A stretch of DNA of 64,000 bases from Symmachiella macrocystis (GCF_007860075.1 NZ_SJPP01000002.1:496001-560000), one strand, 5' to 3'; positions 1 through 7,975 are shown, counted from the first letter of the stretch. Translations and numbers: made by a program. The notes: generated by a model from the letters alone, not told the origin.

Positions 1-434
1 TGTATGTGCTAAAAATGCAAGTGCACATTGTCCGCAAGAATTTCATCGATGGCGCGCAGTGGCTTCCCCAGTGGCGGCTATTCGTTCTTTGCGACCTCCA
101 CGCAGGGGCAATTGGTGTTGTCACCCAAGTGACGCGACAGCACTGGGACAATGCGACAGACTCGCTGCCGAATCACCAGGTCGGTTAGGTTTGCGACCTG
201 GGGTGACGATTCTTTTTTTGCTGGAATGAACACAACCGGTCGCCGCAGGATGGGGAGACCAAGCTTTCATGGTCAGTCCATCAACGACTGGCACACCAAT
301 TGTTAGCAGAATTTACAACGGGATTAACATCGAGAGACGAGGCCCGGAATGTGATGCTTACGACGAATTCGTCACGGCATCCCTATCGCACACTTCGCAA
401 TCCATAGATCGGTCAATCGTTATCGGAGATGCAG
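1..434. other. Left-edge region without a confident gene
   Basis: No reading frame here resembles a protein I recognise. A plus-strand frame that is already open at base 1 closes at 188, inside a terminator-like hairpin, so it could be the tail of a gene that starts outside the window, but its residues look random and I do not call it. The rest, up to the zinc-ribbon gene, shows no clear promoter. Confidence 0.4.
173..218 (+). terminator. Terminator-like hairpin with T-tract
   Basis: CCAGGTCG (176-183) pairs exactly with CGACCTGG (194-201) around a ten-base loop. Outer bases TCA and TGA can extend the stem across a two-base bulge. A run of seven Ts follows at about 212-218. It would end a plus-strand transcript entering from the left of the window. 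Confidence 0.5.
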
Positions 435-722
435 ATGATAAGTAAGCCGGTCCCTTTATATTCGGCTCCGTTGCGGAAGCGTTGTCCCGTCTGCGGTTTT
501 ACGAGTTACTCGGCCGAAGGTATTCATCCACAATGTGCGGCTGAGCAAGCCGATGCGGAACGTTTGGCGGAATACAAACGTTCTCCCAAACCGGTCGAAC
601 CCAAGAGCACATCAGGACTGCATGCGTGGCAAAGGCTGTGCCGCAAATGCAAAGCGGTTGTTCATGTACGAAAAACCATTTGCCAATGCGGGCAAATTCT
701 GACCGCGACCAAACGTGACTAA
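435..722 (+). CDS. Small zinc-ribbon protein upstream of floA
   Basis: This 95-residue soluble protein has two cysteine clusters. One is near the N-terminus (CPVCG followed by a further Cys about 17 residues on). The other is in the C-terminal third (CRKC, then CQCG), the arrangement of a zinc ribbon. There is no signal peptide or membrane segment. I chose the second ATG because GGAG sits six bases before it, whereas the ATG at 429 directly abuts that GGAG with no spacer. It ends eight bases before floA, so the two are probably co-transcribed. Its role is unknown; it could be a nucleic-acid or protein-binding partner. The cysteines are seen, the zinc binding is inferred. Confidence 0.7.
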   Translation: MISKPVPLYSAPLRKRCPVCGFTSYSAEGIHPQCAAEQADAERLAEYKRSPKPVEPKSTSGLHAWQRLCRKCKAVVHVRKTICQCGQILTATKRD

Positions 723-730
723 GGCGGGCC

Positions 731-1726
731 ATGATTCCTGACCTGCTGAAATGGCTTGGAATGGCTGTGCTAGCGCTTCTTGCGTTGGGCAGCCTGTTTT
801 TAGTCGCCAAATACTTTCGTCTCTGGCTGTGGGCAACTGTCACCGGTACGCGCATCAGCATGGCAGCGTTAGTGATGATGTCGCTACGAAAAGTCAATCC
901 GCGGACCATCGTGGAAGCGAAGGTGATGACGGTACAAGCCGGATTGGATTCGATCACGACACAAGCACTGGAAGCCCATGTGCTCGCCGGGGGGAATTTG
1001 CTGCAAGTGGTCCTCGCGCTGATCGTCGCGCACCGCGCCAAAATCAGTCTCGATTGGGACACCGCCGCCGCCATTGACCTAGCCGGCCGCAATGTCCTGG
1101 ATGCAGTCCAAGTCAGCGTCAATCCCAAGGTGATTGATTGCCCCGACCCGGACGTCGTGGGAGCTTCGATGATCTCCGCCGTCGCCAAGGACGGGATTCA
1201 ACTCAAAGTCCGCGTCCGCGTAACGGTCCGCACCAACCTCCTGCAGTTAATCGGCGGTGCCACGGAACAAACAGTCATCGCCCGCATCGGCGAAGGGGTC
1301 GTTTCGGCGATCGGCTCTTGTGAAACCTATGCAGAAGCGCTGGCCGAACCGGTTCGCATCAGCCATCAAGTCATGGAACGCGGATTGGATTCGCAAACGG
1401 CCTTTTCGATCGTTTCCATCGACATCGCCGACATCGACGTGGCAGAAAACGTGGGCGCTCGCCTGCAAACGGATCAAGCGGAGGCGGACATCCGGATCGC
1501 CCGCGCCAAGGCCGAGGAACGCCTCGCGGCCGCAATTGCTTTTGAACAAGAAATGAAGGCGCTCACGCGCGAAAATCAGGCACGGGTTGTCCTGGCGGAG
1601 GCGCAAGTCCCCGCCGCGATTGCTCATGCCTTTCGAGCGGGCCAATTGGGAATGGACGGGCCACCGGATGCCGAACGCAGGAGCGTCGCGTCCACTGGAT
1701 CTCGCTGGACAGACAATGGCCATTAA
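731..1726 (+). CDS. floA: Flotillin-like protein FloA
   Basis: This 331-residue protein matches the usual FloA length. A single N-terminal hydrophobic segment (about residues 5-28) anchors it in the inner membrane. It is followed by the conserved core including the segment MMSLRKVNPRTIVEAKV, the VSVNPKVIDCP stretch, and a long Ala/Glu-rich helical tail (about 245-300) with DQAEADIRIARAKAEERLA. FloA proteins oligomerise in membrane microdomains and influence membrane fluidity and membrane-protein organisation. AAGG lies about six bases before the ATG. Many FloA genes neighbour an NfeD-type protein; here the near partner is a zinc-ribbon protein instead. Identification is secure; the microdomain role is family knowledge. 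Confidence 0.93.
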   Translation: MIPDLLKWLGMAVLALLALGSLFLVAKYFRLWLWATVTGTRISMAALVMMSLRKVNPRTIVEAKVMTVQAGLDSITTQALEAHVLAGGNLLQVVLALIVAHRAKISLDWDTAAAIDLAGRNVLDAVQVSVNPKVIDCPDPDVVGASMISAVAKDGIQLKVRVRVTVRTNLLQLIGGATEQTVIARIGEGVVSAIGSCETYAEALAEPVRISHQVMERGLDSQTAFSIVSIDIADIDVAENVGARLQTDQAEADIRIARAKAEERLAAAIAFEQEMKALTRENQARVVLAEAQVPAAIAHAFRAGQLGMDGPPDAERRSVASTGSRWTDNGH

Positions 1727-1785
1727 ACTACGACTGACATATTGGTCGTAGTGGCTACAACAACGTAGTTTCGGAGGACTTCATT

Positions 1786-2109
1786 TTGCCGTTAGAAAAA
1801 AAATGTTGGACTGAGTACGGCGTGACTTTAAGAAAACGCCTTTTTCAGAGTCGTTCGTTTGATGTCACTTTGTCGATTGAATCGATCAAAACCGAATCGC
1901 ATACGACGAATTCTCTCAAACGACTTGAACGACTCAGTTTCTGGGATCCGATTCAAGCGGTCGACCCCGGCTGGGATGCGCTCTATCAACAGGGTGTCAT
2001 CGTTGATTTTGTCCCCAACGACGAAGGTAAAGTCTCAGAAGTAACCTTCCGCCTGGAAAAAAGCCGCGAACAACACCTGGAACGAATTATCGAATCCAGC
2101 GGGACATAG
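1786..2109 (+). CDS. Hypothetical 107-residue protein, TTG start
   Basis: I do not recognise this small soluble protein. It is rich in charged residues, with a C-terminal helix-like stretch (FRLEKSREQHLERIIESS). There is no signal peptide. The start is unusual: a TTG preceded at the right distance by a strong GGAGG (1773-1777), and no in-frame ATG fits as well. It lies 59 bases after floA on the same strand and could share that transcript. The good ribosome binding site and a frame that stays open to a natural stop support it being real; function cannot be inferred. Confidence 0.6.
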   Translation: MPLEKKCWTEYGVTLRKRLFQSRSFDVTLSIESIKTESHTTNSLKRLERLSFWDPIQAVDPGWDALYQQGVIVDFVPNDEGKVSEVTFRLEKSREQHLERIIESSGT

Positions 2110-2264
2110 CCCTCGCAGCGCACGGCACAGCGTCTGCAAGTATTGTGGGTCGGCCTTTGCTATTCGCCGGTTCCCACGACTCGCGTGCGCGCTGCCGTCG
2201 CGGTATGATAGCCTGCTGAGACAATCGTTCTTTCCAGGCACATTCCACGATTCGGTACCTACTG

Positions 2265-3002
2265 ATGAAAACACACTTTGGCTCGATCCTGCTCATCGCC
2301 GGTATTCTCGTATCCGCAACGCTGTTTTGCCGCGCGGACGAGGACAAAACACAGTCAACCGTGACAGCCGCCAAGATCAATGGCACTGGGCCCGGCTGGA
2401 AATCGCTCACACTCGAGGATTTCACCAACGTCAATTGCGACAAGGACACTTGGAGCTTCCAAGACGGGACGTTCCATTGCACAGGCAAGCCGGTCGGTGT
2501 GATTCGTTCGAACAAGACCTACACCAACATGGAATTGGTGGTACAGTGGCGGCACCTGAAGTCAGCCGGCAATTCCGGCGTCTTCATCTGGACTCCGCCC
2601 GCCTCGCTGGAGGGACTTAAGCCGGGAAAATTGCCGCACGGAATCGAAAACCAAGTCCTCGATCACGGGTATGCCGAGAATTTCGAAAAGAAAAACGGCA
2701 AAAAGTCGGACTGGTTCACCACGCACGGCGACGTCTTTCCTGTGGGGAATTCGAAAATGAAGCCATTCCCTCCCTTTGCTCCCAACGGCCGTCGCAGTTT
2801 CCCTTCCAAAAACCTCAGCAAAGGGGTAGGAGAGTGGAATCACTATTATATCCGAGCGGTCAACGGAGAGGTTCGCTTGTGGGTCAACGGCGAAGAAGTC
2901 TCCGGCGGCACAGAGTGTGATCCGCGGACCGGATATTTATGCTTGGAATCTGAGGGTTCCCCCATAGAATTCCGTGACTTGCGAATTCGTGAGCTACCGT
3001 GA
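2265..3002 (+). CDS. Secreted DUF1080 (3-keto-disaccharide hydrolase-type) protein
   Basis: A signal peptide (about residues 1-23, ending near CRADE) leads into one DUF1080 domain that fills the rest of the 245-residue chain. Typical motifs are GWKSLTLEDFTNVNC, the WSFQDGTFHCTGKP segment, ELVVQWRHLKSAGNSGVFIW, the central GIENQVLDHGY region and the end ESEGSPIEFRDLRIRELP. The fold is a concanavalin-like jelly roll; characterised relatives act on 3-keto-glucosides, so a periplasmic or extracellular glycan role is likely. It stands alone on the plus strand. The catalytic claim comes from the family, not from this sequence. Confidence 0.85.
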   Translation: MKTHFGSILLIAGILVSATLFCRADEDKTQSTVTAAKINGTGPGWKSLTLEDFTNVNCDKDTWSFQDGTFHCTGKPVGVIRSNKTYTNMELVVQWRHLKSAGNSGVFIWTPPASLEGLKPGKLPHGIENQVLDHGYAENFEKKNGKKSDWFTTHGDVFPVGNSKMKPFPPFAPNGRRSFPSKNLSKGVGEWNHYYIRAVNGEVRLWVNGEEVSGGTECDPRTGYLCLESEGSPIEFRDLRIRELP

Positions 3003-3035
3003 CATAATTGAGCGCGGGCCACCCTACCTACAAGT

Positions 3036-3113
3036 AGTTTCAAAACCCTCTGACGCGTCCCGCTGACACTGACCTGAACGTTTCGAGAACAAGCGCAACT
3101 GGGTTTTGAAACT
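3036..3113 (+). repeat. Dispersed palindromic element, copy 1
   Basis: This roughly 78-bp element is bounded by perfect inverted ends: GTTTCAAAACCC (3037-3048) and GGGTTTTGAAAC (3101-3112). A second copy lies in opposite orientation at 40010-40087. The two share the end GTTTCAAAACCCTCT and an internal CCCGCTGACACTGA block. There is no coding capacity. The copy ends 78 bases before the GPx start codon. Size and inverted ends suggest a MITE- or REP-like element; a structured 5' leader is the alternative. Confidence 0.75.
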
Positions 3114-3190
3114 GGTTCTACAAATTCCCACTTATTTGATTTCGTCGGCGAGCAACTTTACGTACTTGGCCGGCGAGAAAGGAACGACAC

Positions 3191-3784
3191 ATGAAACTCT
3201 CATTGATTGTCGCCACTGGTCTGGTCATGATGTTGGCCTCGTTGAGCTTCGCCGCAAAGGACAAGGAAAAAGACTCAGGCAAAAAAAAGGAGCATCCGGT
3301 GTTCAGCCAAGAGATGAAGTCGCTCACAGGCAAAAAAATCGACCTCTCGAAGTACAAAGGCAAGGTCTTATTCATCGTCAATACGGCAAGTCAATGTGGA
3401 GCAACGAAGCAATACAAGCAATTGGAAGAGTTGCACGAAAAATATGGCGAGAAAGGACTGGCGGTTCTCGGATTCCCCTGCAATCAATTCGGCAAACAAG
3501 AACCGGGTACGAGCGAGGAAATTATCGCTTTCTGTGAAGAGAATTATGGTGTCAAGTTTGACATGTTTTCGAAGGTCGAAGTCAATGGCGAAGATGCCGC
3601 CCCGCTGTACAAATTCCTGACGTCCAAAAAAACGGGGCTGGAAGATGTCGGCGAAGTAGAATGGAACTTCGAGAAGTTTCTGATCAACCGCGACGGAAAA
3701 GTTGTCGCCCGCTTCCGCACCCCCGTGAAGCCCGATGCACCCGAGGTGATCAAAGCCGTCGAAGCGGAACTGGCAAAGAAATAG
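3191..3784 (+). CDS. Secreted glutathione/thiol peroxidase family protein
   Basis: The 197-residue protein begins with a signal peptide (about 1-21, LASLSFAA) and a lysine-rich linker, then a full GPx domain. The catalytic tetrad is complete: C69 in NTASQCG, Q103 in GFPCNQFGKQEPG, and W158-N159 in WNFEKFLI. It is the cysteine rather than selenocysteine type. It lacks the oligomerisation loop, so it is GPx4-like and probably uses thioredoxin-type reductants to remove lipid or organic hydroperoxides outside the cytoplasm. AAGGA is well placed before the ATG. A palindromic dispersed element lies just upstream. A di-haem cytochrome peroxidase follows 111 bases later, making a small peroxide-defence neighbourhood. 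Confidence 0.92.
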   Translation: MKLSLIVATGLVMMLASLSFAAKDKEKDSGKKKEHPVFSQEMKSLTGKKIDLSKYKGKVLFIVNTASQCGATKQYKQLEELHEKYGEKGLAVLGFPCNQFGKQEPGTSEEIIAFCEENYGVKFDMFSKVEVNGEDAAPLYKFLTSKKTGLEDVGEVEWNFEKFLINRDGKVVARFRTPVKPDAPEVIKAVEAELAKK

Positions 3785-3806
3785 ACACGACGAAAGACAA
3801 GGATCC

Positions 3807-3827
3807 GCACCGGGGCCTCGCCGGTGC
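3807..3827 (+). terminator. Hairpin after the GPx gene
   Basis: GCACCGG and CCGGTGC are exact complements around a seven-base loop, 22 bases after the GPx stop. There is no U-tract, so it may act as a weak terminator, an mRNA-stabilising stem or an attenuator before the cytochrome peroxidase gene. Confidence 0.35.
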
Positions 3828-3895
3828 TACGATTTAAAGTTGCCAAGGCAACCAGACAACCGAGATTTCCGCTATTAAATCCTGGAGGTGAGTGA

Positions 3896-5374
3896 ATGCA
3901 GTTACGAAACCAACGAATGACATGGCTGTGCGCCGTGTTGCTCATGGCAGTCATGCCGGGATGCGCAGCAAAAAAGGATGATGCCGCCACGCCCGGTTCA
4001 TCGACCGCCGCTTCAACCGACACCCCAGTCGAATCTAAAACAGCCACAGAACCGGAGGCCAAAGAGGTCGCAGATGCGACAGCCGAACCTGTCGCCAAGC
4101 CAGAAGCAGAGCCTAAAGCCGAGGCAGAGGTAACACCATCTGAAACGGTAGTCGCCAAGGCACCGGCTGAACCCGCTAGCGAAAAGAAAGCGGCTCCTGA
4201 GAAAAAACCAGCGGCGAAGCCGCCGACGGTGGACTCGCCTCTCACAGCGGGAATTCCAGGCGAAGGACCGCTGACGACTGAGGAAATCACAAAATGGCTC
4301 GAAGACCCCAAAAACCACAAGGTCATCGACTTTCAATTGCCGTTGGGAATGGCCTCGGCACAAGCAGCGATCAAGGGCCTTGACGAGAATCCCCTCACGC
4401 TTGCCAAAATCGAGTTGGGCCGCCAGTTGTATTTTGATCCACGGCTCTCCTCCGACACAACCATCAGTTGTGCCAGTTGCCACGATCCCGAGGAAGGATT
4501 TGCACGACAGACTCAATTTGGAGTGGGTGTCAACGGACAAGAAGGCGGCCGCAATTCGCCGGTCAGCTACAACCGTATCTTAAGCGACAAACAATTCTGG
4601 GATGGTCGCGCCGAATCACTGGAAGCCCAAGCGGTCGGGCCGATCGCCAACCCCATCGAAATGGGTAATACACACGACGCGTGCGTGGTTTGCCTGAAGG
4701 GCATCGACGGTTATCGTTTGCAATTCGAGTCGATTTTCGGTGACGAAGGGGTCACGATCGATAACGTTGGACGCGCACTCGCCTCATTCGAACGCGTGAT
4801 CGTCACCGGCGCATCACCGTTTGACTATGCCGAGAACGCCAAACGGTTTGCCGATCTGAGCGACGAAGAATTGGCCGAAATCAAAACCGATGATCCGGAG
4901 TTCTATGAAGAAATCGAGCAAGCCAAGAAAGACGCAGAGGCTCATCCGATGTCGGAAAGCGCCCAACGCGGCTGGGCGCTGTTCTTCGATGAACAGAAAA
5001 CCGACTGTAAGGCCTGCCACGCCGGTGCAAACTTCACCGACGAGCAATATCACAATCTGGGCGTAGGAATGGATGTCGATGATCCGGACCTCGGCCGTTT
5101 CACAGAATCCAAGGAGAAGAAGGACCACGGTGCCTTCAAAACTCCCACGTTACGCAACGTCGAATTCACAGCTCCGTACATGCATGACGGCAGCCAGCAA
5201 ACGCTGGAAGAGGTTGTCGAATGGTACGCCAAGGGAGGACATCCCAATCCGCACCTAAGCGACAAGATCAAGAAGCTGGACCTGACCGATCAGGACAAGG
5301 CTGATTTGGTGGAGTTCATGAAAGCGCTCACGGGACCGTTCCCCAAAGTTGAGCGCAACCGACTACCCAAGTAG
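3896..5374 (+). CDS. Di-haem cytochrome-c peroxidase/MauG-family lipoprotein
   Basis: This 492-residue exported protein has a hydrophobic leader ending in a cysteine (MPGC, C23), so it may be a lipoprotein, although the lipobox is atypical. A flexible Ala/Glu/Lys/Pro linker spans about 25-115. The peroxidase domain carries two haem-attachment motifs, CASCH (192-196) and CKACH (371-375), plus APYMHDGS near 426, a likely haem-ligand Met. Family members reduce peroxide with electrons from small cytochromes or copper proteins. Odd feature: a lone CVVC pair (263-266) with no following His, perhaps a disulfide. A strong GGAGGTG precedes the start. It ends in a good terminator. Confidence 0.92.
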   Translation: MQLRNQRMTWLCAVLLMAVMPGCAAKKDDAATPGSSTAASTDTPVESKTATEPEAKEVADATAEPVAKPEAEPKAEAEVTPSETVVAKAPAEPASEKKAAPEKKPAAKPPTVDSPLTAGIPGEGPLTTEEITKWLEDPKNHKVIDFQLPLGMASAQAAIKGLDENPLTLAKIELGRQLYFDPRLSSDTTISCASCHDPEEGFARQTQFGVGVNGQEGGRNSPVSYNRILSDKQFWDGRAESLEAQAVGPIANPIEMGNTHDACVVCLKGIDGYRLQFESIFGDEGVTIDNVGRALASFERVIVTGASPFDYAENAKRFADLSDEELAEIKTDDPEFYEEIEQAKKDAEAHPMSESAQRGWALFFDEQKTDCKACHAGANFTDEQYHNLGVGMDVDDPDLGRFTESKEKKDHGAFKTPTLRNVEFTAPYMHDGSQQTLEEVVEWYAKGGHPNPHLSDKIKKLDLTDQDKADLVEFMKALTGPFPKVERNRLPK

Positions 5375-5419
5375 GACCATTCGATTCGCCTCCCAACAGG
5401 GGAAAACGCAATCAATTCT

Positions 5420-5454
5420 GCCCGGCCGCGCCATTGCGTGGTCGGGCTTTTTTT
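5420..5454 (+). terminator. Rho-independent terminator after the peroxidase gene
   Basis: GCCCGGCC (5420-5427) pairs with GGTCGGGC (5440-5447, one G-U pair), followed by seven Ts. It reaches into the stop codon of queF on the other strand, so the two genes converge on it. Confidence 0.8.
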
Positions 5455-5815
5455 ATTGATTTTCAGCGGTGTACTGCGCAATCACATTGGTGCGAATGCC
5501 GCCGCGCGGTGTAAACGCCGCGTGAACTGTCATCGAGCGCGGTTGAGTGACGGCAACCAGGTCATCCAGTATCAAGTTGGTGACATGCTCATAAAATGCG
5601 CCATGGTTGCGAAAACGCTGCAGGTACATTTTGAGCGACTTCAGCTCGAAGCACAATTTGTCGGGAACGTACGTAATCGTCAGTTCGCCAAAATCGGGCT
5701 GTCCAGTCTTGGGACAGACCGATGTGAATTCGGGGCAAATCGTTTCGATTGTATAGTCGCGATCAGGAAACTGGTTTTCAAACGTTTCCAATTCCTGGCG
5801 AAAACCTTCAGCCAT
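5453..5815 (-). CDS. queF: NADPH-dependent 7-cyano-7-deazaguanine reductase QueF
   Basis: QueF reduces preQ0 to preQ1 in queuosine biosynthesis, in the cytoplasm. At 120 residues this is the short, single-domain (type I) form. The thioimide-forming cysteine is C34 in [13 protein letters not shown] and the proton-donor Asp is D41. The family motif follows as ELKSLKMY (57-64), with [10 protein letters not shown] and [10 protein letters not shown] near the end. I chose the ATG at 5815 because AAGGGTG lies six bases upstream; a GTG eight codons earlier is possible but less well placed. No other queuosine genes are in the window. Confidence 0.95.
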   Translation of the reverse strand: MAEGFRQELETFENQFPDRDYTIETICPEFTSVCPKTGQPDFGELTITYVPDKLCFELKSLKMYLQRFRNHGAFYEHVTNLILDDLVAVTQPRSMTVHAAFTPRGGIRTNVIAQYTAENQ

Positions 5816-5917
5816 GCGGGACACCCTTTCTGTTGCCACTCTGGAAAAATCTATCCAGAGTGCATTGTAGTGAGGTGTCGGCTGCGGACCAATTCGCTGG
5901 GGTGGAAAATCGCGTTG

Positions 5918-6352
5918 CTAATCGATCAACGGAGACTCGTTGTCGTCCACCACGCCTTCGAATTGCAGTCCATATTCCCAGAATTCCTGCGAGACTCGGC
6001 GATTACGGGTCGTGCGTACGTAAAAATACTTTTTTTGTTCTTGGTCTGGACTGAGGCAAACAATCGCCTTCTCAAACTTGAGTTGCCCGGGATACAGTAA
6101 CGAAAGGCCGCCTGAGGAAAGGTTGCGGGCCCAAGCCTCGAACGAGTAGTGCACCGTCTTTTCGGCGAACTGCGTATACCCGTCCGGGACGAACACCGCA
6201 ACGCGCTGCCGAAAGGTATTGCGAGGCTGCGTTCGTTTTGTGGAATAATGCCCCTTGCAGCGATCCGCCCAATGATCGAGATCATTTAAGAGTCGAATCG
6301 CTTCTTCATCTTGACTGTCCGTCAAGGGAGCCGGTGGTGAGAATTGTTCCAT
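5918..6352 (-). CDS. PilZ-like domain protein (putative)
   Basis: A 144-residue soluble protein. Residues 1-45 are acidic and helical. The rest resembles a PilZ-type beta barrel: an Arg-rich entry (RTQPRNTFRQRVAVFVPDG), then ARNLSSGGLSLLYPGQL, which fits the D/N-x-S-x-x-G part of the motif, and a closing strand set (VSQEFWEYGLQFEG). If PilZ is right it would bind cyclic di-GMP or be a degenerate relative. The start is uncertain: no ribosome binding site is visible before this ATG and the frame stays open upstream to 6574. The gap to queF is about 100 bases. The domain call is from motif resemblance only. Confidence 0.6.
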   Translation of the reverse strand: MEQFSPPAPLTDSQDEEAIRLLNDLDHWADRCKGHYSTKRTQPRNTFRQRVAVFVPDGYTQFAEKTVHYSFEAWARNLSSGGLSLLYPGQLKFEKAIVCLSPDQEQKKYFYVRTTRNRRVSQEFWEYGLQFEGVVDDNESPLID

Positions 6353-6789
6353 CGTTGGTTCGCTAGTTACTGACCAGAGATACGGCCGGGAATCGGTGTC
6401 TGGGAAAACATCGCAATCGTCAAAGCGAAAAATCGCAATTTTGTAACACCACCAAGATAGCTCACGTTTCAATGATTCGGCCCAGAAAACCGTCGTCAGA
6501 ATGCCCGAGACAGTGCGACAGCCCTCCTTCAGGGTACTGTTGTAAGAGGTGCAACGAATAATCCTACGGGCCACTTCCAGACATCGAATACTGGATAACG
6601 CAATCCATGCAGTTTCTGGAAAAATGTGTGTCCGGTTTTGTCAGCGGTTTGTGATCCTGCTTGGTGAGGCAAGACACAACCCGGCCAACCACACAACGAC
6701 AAATCACAAGGGATTGTCAAATAAAAGCCGCGGTAACACCCCCTCGCAGAGAATCACATATTTTGCCCGACATGGTGGAGACTGGCACA
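6353..6789. other. Intergenic stretch upstream of a putative microprotein
   Basis: About 440 bases between the PilZ-like gene and the small basic ORF. Frames are open on both strands but show no recognisable domain. GGTGGAG at 6774-6780 is a ribosome binding site for the microprotein start at 6790. I see no convincing -35/-10 pair. Confidence 0.4.
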
Positions 6790-6894
6790 ATGCCCGATGG
6801 AACCCGAAAACGACGACATTCGTCGAACATTGCCAAGCGTCGATGGTATGCCCAGCACCGTGCCGTGCGATTCGCAAATCGCTTCGGTTTTTAG
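6790..6894 (+). CDS. Candidate 34-residue basic microprotein
   Basis: The predicted peptide has eight Arg, two Lys and two His in 34 residues, with a core TRKRRHSSNIAKRRWYAQHR and an aromatic end. It has the layout of an expressed gene: GGTGGAG nine bases before the ATG, a stop, then a strong terminator 43 bases downstream, with the next gene starting only after that. I do not recognise it. The composition would suit RNA or ribosome binding. The frame is open upstream to 6661, so a longer form is possible. Real expression is inferred from signals alone. Confidence 0.45.
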   Translation: MPDGTRKRRHSSNIAKRRWYAQHRAVRFANRFGF

Positions 6895-6936
6895 GCCCAC
6901 TTTTATGAAAGGTTTGAACAATTACGATAGACTGAT

Positions 6937-6967
6937 AACCGCCCGAATCAATTCGGGCGGTTTTTTT
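6937..6967 (+). terminator. Strong Rho-independent terminator
   Basis: AACCGCCCGAAT and ATTCGGGCGG form a GC-rich stem of about ten pairs, followed by seven Ts (6961-6967). No large plus-strand gene precedes it, which is the main argument that a short transcript (microprotein or small RNA) ends here. It also shows that the downstream lyase does not start upstream of it. Confidence 0.88.
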
Positions 6968-7045
6968 GTGCGCCTACAGTCAGACACCCCGCTCCCGTTT
7001 GAGCGGCGCAAGAAACTTCCCGGCCAACTGGAGCATGAACCGCCG

Positions 7046-7975
7046 ATGATCGAAGCCCCCCCCATCGCCATGCGTTACCCTCGCTGCAATTTGGCGGCTT
7101 GTATGCTCCCTTGGACCGAAAACTGGGAACTCGATGTCGCAGCCTTCACCGAGCATGTTAACAGGTTCTTACAGGCAGGTTACAGCAGCTTGTATGTGAT
7201 GGGCACCGCGGGTGAAGGCTATGCGCTCAGCGATCACCGGTTTCAGCAGGTTGTACAAACCTTTGCGGAGTTGACCGTCGGCGAGGGACTCGATCCACAA
7301 GTCGGCGTGATCGCGCTCTCCATGGAACAGATCACCGAACGGATTGCTTGCGCCTATCACTACGGCATCCGCATGTTTCAAATCTCGTTGCCCAGTTGGG
7401 GCCCGCTCGATGAATCCGAAACCATGCTTTTCTTCAAATCGGTGTGCGGCGCATTCCCCGATTGCCGATTCCTGCATTACAACCTGCCGCGCGTGGGGCG
7501 GATCATCGGTGGAGCGGAGTATCGTCGCATCGCCGATACTGTGCCGAATCTCGTCGCCACCAAAAACAGTTCCACCGACTACGCCCGCACCGCGGACCTA
7601 CTGAAACATACACCCGATTTGCAGCATTTTCTGCTCGAGTCAAATTATGCCATGGGTTGCTCGATGGGCGAATGTTCGCTGCTGTGCAGCCAGGCGGGAC
7701 TATTCCCCGAGACCACTTGGCGACTGTTCCAGGCAGGGTTGGACGATGATCTGCCCGAGCTATTTCGCATCACTGCCTTACTGCACGGCGTCACTCGGCG
7801 TCTATTTGCCCATTGTCAGCGGCGGATGATCGATGGCTGTTATGACAAGACCTTCCTGTGGCTGCGTGATCCACAATTCCCCACACGCATGCTCCCCCCA
7901 TATCTGGGGTTGAGCGATGAGGAACATCAAACCTGCCGCGCCGTATTCGACGCGGAGTTTCGGCAGATTCCGTAG
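7046..7975 (+). CDS. DHDPS / N-acetylneuraminate lyase family protein
   Basis: A 309-residue cytoplasmic TIM-barrel class I aldolase. The Schiff-base lysine is K173 (LVATKNSSTDYA), the tyrosine is Y145 (FLHYNLPRVG), and the carboxylate-binding loop is GTAGEGYALS near 53-62, in place of the usual GTTGE or GSTGE. The last third departs from true DapA, so the substrate is uncertain: a 2-keto sugar acid or sialic acid lyase is at least as likely as lysine biosynthesis. The frame is open further upstream, but that would cross a strong terminator, so I start at 7046. It converges on a sialidase gene, which makes a sialic-acid role tempting but unproven. Confidence 0.85.
   Translation: MIEAPPIAMRYPRCNLAACMLPWTENWELDVAAFTEHVNRFLQAGYSSLYVMGTAGEGYALSDHRFQQVVQTFAELTVGEGLDPQVGVIALSMEQITERIACAYHYGIRMFQISLPSWGPLDESETMLFFKSVCGAFPDCRFLHYNLPRVGRIIGGAEYRRIADTVPNLVATKNSSTDYARTADLLKHTPDLQHFLLESNYAMGCSMGECSLLCSQAGLFPETTWRLFQAGLDDDLPELFRITALLHGVTRRLFAHCQRRMIDGCYDKTFLWLRDPQFPTRMLPPYLGLSDEEHQTCRAVFDAEFRQIP

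Noticed and set aside
6-188. A short plus-strand frame at the left edge ending in the terminator
   Set aside because: It might be the tail of a gene starting outside the window, but the residues show no domain and I cannot support a coding call.
3544-4326. A 260-codon minus-strand frame across the end of the GPx gene and the start of the cytochrome peroxidase
   Set aside because: It is rich in Ala/Ser/Gly/Val as expected for antisense of the Ala/Glu/Lys linker; both plus-strand genes are certain.
6797-7045. Extended N-terminus for the DHDPS-family gene from an upstream ATG
   Set aside because: It would run through a strong terminator and adds residues that do not resemble the family.
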